From the NCBI GenBank assembly GCA_030433225.1, contig JAUIMD010000065.1, positions 1-8,209 of the forward strand: a DNA stretch of 8,209 nt, given 5' to 3'. A program made the translations under genes and the position numbers. Each line of letters opens with the position of its first letter. Position 1 is the first letter of the stretch. Source of the DNA: Bacteroidia bacterium (GTDB lineage Bacteria; Bacteroidota; Bacteroidia; Bacteroidales; UBA5342). A model generated the notes under the pieces. That model worked only from the letters and a program-made list of their open reading frames with translations. It was not told the DNA's origin and did no database searches. Positions 6,653 through 8,209 of the stretch are shown here, piece after piece.

Positions 6653-8035
6653 ATGAAACGTTTATCCATACTCCTGATTATAATGCTCAGCACACTCCTT
6701 CCAGCCGGGTCACAGCAATTGGCCTTCCCCACTGCCGAAGGCTACGGTAAATTTGCCCTAGGGGGACGAGGTGGAGTGGTGTACGAAGTAACCCACCTCA
6801 ACGATAGTGGCGAAGGCAGCCTGCGTGCTGCAGTTGAGGCCGAAGGCCCGCGAACAGTAGTGTTCCGGGTTTCAGGGAATATCGAATTGGAAAGCCCCAT
6901 CCATATTAAAAACCCCTACATTACCATTGCCGGACAAACAGCACCGGGCGATGGTATTTGCCTGAAAAATCACCCTCTAAGTATTGATGCGGATCATGTA
7001 ATTGTACGGTACCTGCGCGTTCGTCCGGGCGATGTATCGGGCAAGGATTACGATGCCGTGGGTGGACGCTTTTTCAAACATGTTATTATCGATCATGTTT
7101 CCGCCAGCTGGAGCATCGACGAGTGCATGTCCATTTACCAGTGCGATAGCATAACAGTACAGTGGTGTTTAATTTCGGAAAGTTTAAGCGGTTCCAACCA
7201 TGTTAAGGGGTCGCACGGTTTTGGTGGAATTTGGGGCTCCAACTACAGTACCTACCACCACAATTTACTGGCACATCACTCCAGCCGCAACCCCCGCATG
7301 GCATCCGGCTCAGGCTTTACCGATTACCGGAACAATGTAATTTACAACTGGGGCTACAACAGTTTGTACGGAGGAGAAGCGAAGCAAAATGGCCGCCCAC
7401 AATATTATTTCTCCACCTTTAACATTGTGGCCAATTATTACAAACCGGGCCCAGCCACGCAACCCGGTGAGGTATCGCACCGCATTGCCAACCCAAGTTT
7501 CCGCAACGAAACCGATGATTTTGGCAAGTGGTACATTGCCGAAAATTTTATGGAGGGTAACCGTGAGGTAACTGAAAACAACTGGAATGGTGGGGTGCAA
7601 ACCAAACTGGCCATCGAAAAATTTAAGCTGGATGCACCTTGGGAGGCCATGCCCATTAAGCAGCAAAGTCCGAAAAATGCGTATAAACAAGTGCTGGAAA
7701 ATGTGGGCGCTACATTGCCTGAAAGAGATCCGCTGGATATCCGAATCATAGCGGAAGTTAAAGCAGGAAAGGCCACCTACGAGGGCAAAACGTACAAACA
7801 GCGGGTGAAGGTGGCAGACCCTTCCCAGCCTACCGGAATCATTGATTCGCAGGCAGATGTTGGCGGATGGCCTGAACTCAAAAGCCTGCCTGCTCCCAAA
7901 GACAGTGACCATGATGGGATGCCCGATGACTGGGAATTGGCAAACGACTTAGATCCCCTCAATGCCAGCGACCGTAACGCAATTGCCTCGGACGGGTACA
8001 CGCAACTGGAAAGATACCTCAATCAAATAAAGTAG
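6653..8035 (+). CDS. PL1 family pectate lyase
   Basis: I place the start at 6653 rather than 6611. From 6653 the protein opens with a normal signal peptide (MKRLSILLIIMLSTLLPAGS, likely cleavage near Ser20-Gln) after the A-rich leader AAACAACAACCA; starting at 6611 would add 14 residues and overlap the GH105 stop. The 460-residue product matches polysaccharide lyase family 1: AFPTAEGYGKFALGGRGG (24-41), YEVTHLNDSGEGSLRAAV (44-61), PYITIAGQTAPGDGICL (88-104), VIIDHVSASWSIDECMSI (144-161, with Asp147 and Asp156/Glu157 as likely Ca ligands), and YHHNLLAHHSSRNPRMASG (201-219). The last holds the RNPR motif, the usual site of the catalytic Arg (Arg212, with Arg215). Near the C-terminus, DSDHDGMPDDWE (417-428) is a Ca-binding thrombospondin-type-3-like loop common in Bacteroidota PL1 enzymes. 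It cleaves polygalacturonate by Ca-dependent beta-elimination, supplying substrate to the GH105 enzyme encoded just upstream. Confidence 0.93.
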   Translation: MKRLSILLIIMLSTLLPAGSQQLAFPTAEGYGKFALGGRGGVVYEVTHLNDSGEGSLRAAVEAEGPRTVVFRVSGNIELESPIHIKNPYITIAGQTAPGDGICLKNHPLSIDADHVIVRYLRVRPGDVSGKDYDAVGGRFFKHVIIDHVSASWSIDECMSIYQCDSITVQWCLISESLSGSNHVKGSHGFGGIWGSNYSTYHHNLLAHHSSRNPRMASGSGFTDYRNNVIYNWGYNSLYGGEAKQNGRPQYYFSTFNIVANYYKPGPATQPGEVSHRIANPSFRNETDDFGKWYIAENFMEGNREVTENNWNGGVQTKLAIEKFKLDAPWEAMPIKQQSPKNAYKQVLENVGATLPERDPLDIRIIAEVKAGKATYEGKTYKQRVKVADPSQPTGIIDSQADVGGWPELKSLPAPKDSDHDGMPDDWELANDLDPLNASDRNAIASDGYTQLERYLNQIK

Positions 8036-8045
8036 AAAAGCAGAC

Positions 8046-8209
8046 ATGAATACTCAAAAAAGAAATCCCCGTTTCGCAATGCTGAAACCGATACTAAAAA
8101 GCATGTTTGCCATGTTGTACCTGGTTTTTAGGAATCCACACGGAACGGCCCAAACCCTGGCCTTTCCGGGAGCTGAAGGCTACGGACGCTTTGCCACCGG
8201 AGGGCGCGG
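8046..8209 (+). CDS. Second PL1-type pectate lyase, N-terminal fragment
   Basis: The reading frame from the ATG at 8046 is open to the window edge (54 codons). After an N-terminal export signal it reads TAQTLAFPGAEGYGRFATGG, which parallels the opening of the PL1 gene just upstream (AFPTAEGYGKFALGGRGG), so a second PL1 lyase in tandem is very likely. The signal region is odd: the first 11 residues are polar and basic, followed by Met12, Met20 and Met23, so the true start could be 8079, 8103 or 8112; likely cleavage is before Gln in TAQ. It begins 10 bp after the previous stop. Catalytic residues lie outside the window. Confidence 0.85.
   Translation, partial: MNTQKRNPRFAMLKPILKSMFAMLYLVFRNPHGTAQTLAFPGAEGYGRFATGGR

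Noticed and set aside
7310..7912. 200-codon minus-strand ORF inside the PL1 gene
   Set aside because: Antisense to a strongly supported PL1 reading frame, with no recognisable family; its length follows from the codon bias of the opposite strand.
1..8209. CRISPR arrays, tRNA/rRNA genes, insertion-sequence ends, phage or defence genes
   Set aside because: I saw no regularly spaced direct repeats, no cloverleaf-like or rRNA-like sequence, and no intact transposase, integrase or defence motifs in any frame.

Overview
The window looks like part of a pectin-utilisation locus from a member of the Bacteroidota. The evidence is the gene content (PL1 pectate lyases, GH105, GH28-like and DUF1593 proteins, nearly all with export signals), A-rich leaders before the starts instead of strong Shine-Dalgarno sites, a TGAATTTG element resembling the Bacteroidota -7 box, and moderate GC. 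Genus cannot be read from the sequence; an environmental lineage is only a guess.

Layout. Positions 1-82 hold the 5' end of a minus-strand gene for an exported protein, of which only the signal peptide is visible. Positions 83-594 are a gap with no convincing gene, but with a perfect 12-bp palindrome and two small hairpins. Positions 595-1797 (minus) encode a membrane-anchored transcription regulator: an N-terminal winged-helix DNA-binding domain, one transmembrane helix and a large periplasmic sensor domain. Positions 1798-1924 are a divergent promoter region with a perfect 13-bp palindrome (CTGTCAATGACAG). From 1925 to the window end, five plus-strand genes lie 10-32 bp apart and form a probable operon: a GH28-fold lipoprotein, a DUF1593 (nucleoside-hydrolase-like, Sde182-type) protein, a GH105 unsaturated galacturonyl hydrolase, a PL1 pectate lyase, and the start of a second PL1 pectate lyase.

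Working model. The PL1 enzymes cut polygalacturonate or pectin by beta-elimination, leaving oligosaccharides with an unsaturated uronate at the non-reducing end. GH105 removes that residue. The DUF1593 protein has a hydrolase-like fold of unknown substrate. The GH28-like lipoprotein keeps the beta-helix but seems to have lost every catalytic residue of the family and carries a C-terminal pair of PepSY-like repeats, so it may bind or sense pectic sugars. The regulator next door could sense a periplasmic product directly and control the operon from the inner membrane. No SusC/SusD pair, hybrid two-component system or ECF sigma/anti-sigma pair is visible.

Most worth following up: the degenerate GH28/PepSY-like fusion, the one-component membrane-bound regulator with its palindrome, and the DUF1593 protein as an uncharacterised pectin-locus component.
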